From NCBI GenBank assembly GCA_025927665.1, contig JAICKZ010000038.1, positions 1 to 14,680 of the forward strand: a stretch of DNA of 14,680 nt, in the 5' to 3' direction. Below are positions 13,526 to 14,680 of the stretch, piece by piece. The DNA comes from Steroidobacteraceae bacterium (GTDB lineage Bacteria > Pseudomonadota > Gammaproteobacteria > Steroidobacterales > Steroidobacteraceae). Numbering within the stretch: the stretch's first letter is position 1; each line of letters opens with the position of its first letter. The position numbers and the translations under genes were made by a program. Below the pieces are notes generated by a model. The model saw nothing but the letters and a program-made list of their open reading frames with translations. It ran no database searches and was not told the origin of the DNA.

Positions 13526-14680
13526 ATGCAGGCTTTACCATCGTTACGTCAGGAACTGACGCTCGCTGAATCTCCTACCAGTGCAGATGGCTCACCTGTA
13601 TGGACTTTATACGATCCATCAGCACATCGTTTTTATCAACTTAGTTGGCCAGCATTCGAGATATTGTCACGCTGGTCGCTAGGTGATGTCGCAGCTATTG
13701 TTAGTGCTGTACGTCGTGAAACCACATTGCGCATCGATGCGAATGACGTGTTGGCACTCATACAATTCTTGATCACACATCAACTTACGATTGCCACTAC
13801 GGCAACTGATACACAACGTTTGCTCGACGTGCGTCAGCGACAGAAAGTTTCTTCTGCAATGTGGTTGCTTAAACATTATTTATTCATTCGTGTGCCGTTA
13901 TTCAGGCCGATGTCGTTGCTGAGAATAATCTCACCGAATTTGCAGTGGCTGTTTCACCGCACATTTTGGCGCATCACGATAATTGCAGGAATTGCAGGCC
14001 TTTATTTTGCCTCACAACAATGGGAAGCGTTTCTACATACATTCCATCAATATGCTGGATGGCAAGGGCTACTTGGTATTGCGATTGCGATTAGCTTTGC
14101 CAAAGTACTCCATGAATTTGGTCATGCGTTGACCGCCTATCGATATGGATGTCATGTGCCGACGATGGGCATCGCGTTGCTGGTGATGTGGCCGGTGTTG
14201 TACACCGATACCAATGAAGCATGGAAACTGCGTTCGCGACGTGAACGATTACACATCGGTGCCGCTGGCATGTTGGCTGAATTGGCACTTGCCGCTTATG
14301 CCACCTTACTTTGGAATGTATTGCCAGACGGGCCATTGCGTGCCGGTATTTTTATGCTTGCAACCAGTACTTGGATCATTACGCTGACATTGAACGCCAG
14401 TCCATTCACTCGTTTCGATGGTTATTTTTTACTGGCTGATTGGCTGAATGTTCCCAATCTACATGAACGTGCATTTGCATTGACACGGTGGTGGTTACGT
14501 AAACATTTGTTTGGATTTAACGTCGCACCGCCAGAAGTATTTGCACCATCGCGCCAACGTTTTTTGATTGGATTTTCTTTGGTGGCATGGTTGTATCGTT
14601 TGGTGTTGTTTTTCTCGATCGCATTGTTGGTATTTCATTTCTTCTTCCATGCATTGGGCATTGTGTTGATGCTGGTTGAA
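13526..14680 (+). CDS. PqqD-like/M50 (site-2-type) membrane metalloprotease, 3' end outside window
   Basis: 385 codons are visible to the right edge. Residues about 20-92 (WTLYDPSAHRFYQLSWPAFE, ILSRWSLGDV, DVLALIQFLITHQL) resemble the PqqD-like winged-helix domain found on peptide-handling enzymes. This is followed by several hydrophobic segments with the zinc site HEFGH (H196, E197, H200) inside a membrane helix (GLLGIAIAISFAKVLHEFGH). The second M50 motif, NASPFTRFDGYFLLAD (290-305), supplies D298. This is the architecture of putative peptide zinc metalloproteases that occur beside HlyD-like proteins. ATG 13526 lies three bases after the previous stop; the ribosome site is weak, so coupling is likely. 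The gene continues past the window, so any C-terminal fused adaptor domain cannot be seen. The likely role is an inner-membrane protease and exporter component acting on the giant protein; substrate and role are inferred. Confidence 0.88.
   Translation, partial: MQALPSLRQELTLAESPTSADGSPVWTLYDPSAHRFYQLSWPAFEILSRWSLGDVAAIVSAVRRETTLRIDANDVLALIQFLITHQLTIATTATDTQRLLDVRQRQKVSSAMWLLKHYLFIRVPLFRPMSLLRIISPNLQWLFHRTFWRITIIAGIAGLYFASQQWEAFLHTFHQYAGWQGLLGIAIAISFAKVLHEFGHALTAYRYGCHVPTMGIALLVMWPVLYTDTNEAWKLRSRRERLHIGAAGMLAELALAAYATLLWNVLPDGPLRAGIFMLATSTWIITLTLNASPFTRFDGYFLLADWLNVPNLHERAFALTRWWLRKHLFGFNVAPPEVFAPSRQRFLIGFSLVAWLYRLVLFFSIALLVFHFFFHALGIVLMLVE

Overview
The window looks like bacterial chromosome, most likely from a Gram-negative proteobacterium. 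The evidence is an outer-membrane TolC-type factor with a lipobox, periplasmic adaptor proteins, and good Shine-Dalgarno sites. Genus cannot be read from the sequence; Gamma- or Betaproteobacteria is only a guess. No rRNA, tRNA, transposase, integrase or CRISPR array was seen.

Layout. Positions 1-955 hold no secure gene: two competing low-confidence partial reading frames lie at the left edge, followed by about 700 bases of AT-rich leader with several inverted repeats and a 14-bp perfect palindrome. From 956 to the right edge everything is on the + strand in one tightly packed series: a phage-tail-collar (microcystin-dependent-protein-like) protein, a PAPS-type sulfotransferase, a 2464-residue DUF4347/Ig-repeat surface or secreted protein, a TolC-family lipoprotein, a small secreted HlyD-like adaptor, a GAF-domain/membrane-anchored HlyD-like adaptor, and a PqqD-like/M50 (site-2-type) membrane metalloprotease cut off by the right edge. 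Gaps are at most 72 bases, two junctions are ATGA overlaps, and no terminator was seen between genes, so at least the last five genes are probably one operon.

How it may work together. The last four genes supply an outer-membrane channel, two periplasmic adaptors and an inner-membrane zinc protease with an N-terminal peptide-recognition-like domain. No ABC ATPase and no RND pump is present in the window. The giant protein has no Sec signal peptide. Its N-terminus carries a LEPR-XLL-like motif (LEQRIMFDGA, residues 30-39), and its only cysteine (C193) sits in a clan-CD-like His/Cys arrangement in DUF4347. The simplest reading is a dedicated export and processing machine for the giant protein, built around an M50 protease instead of an ABC transporter. 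That mechanism is inference; gene identities and order are seen directly.
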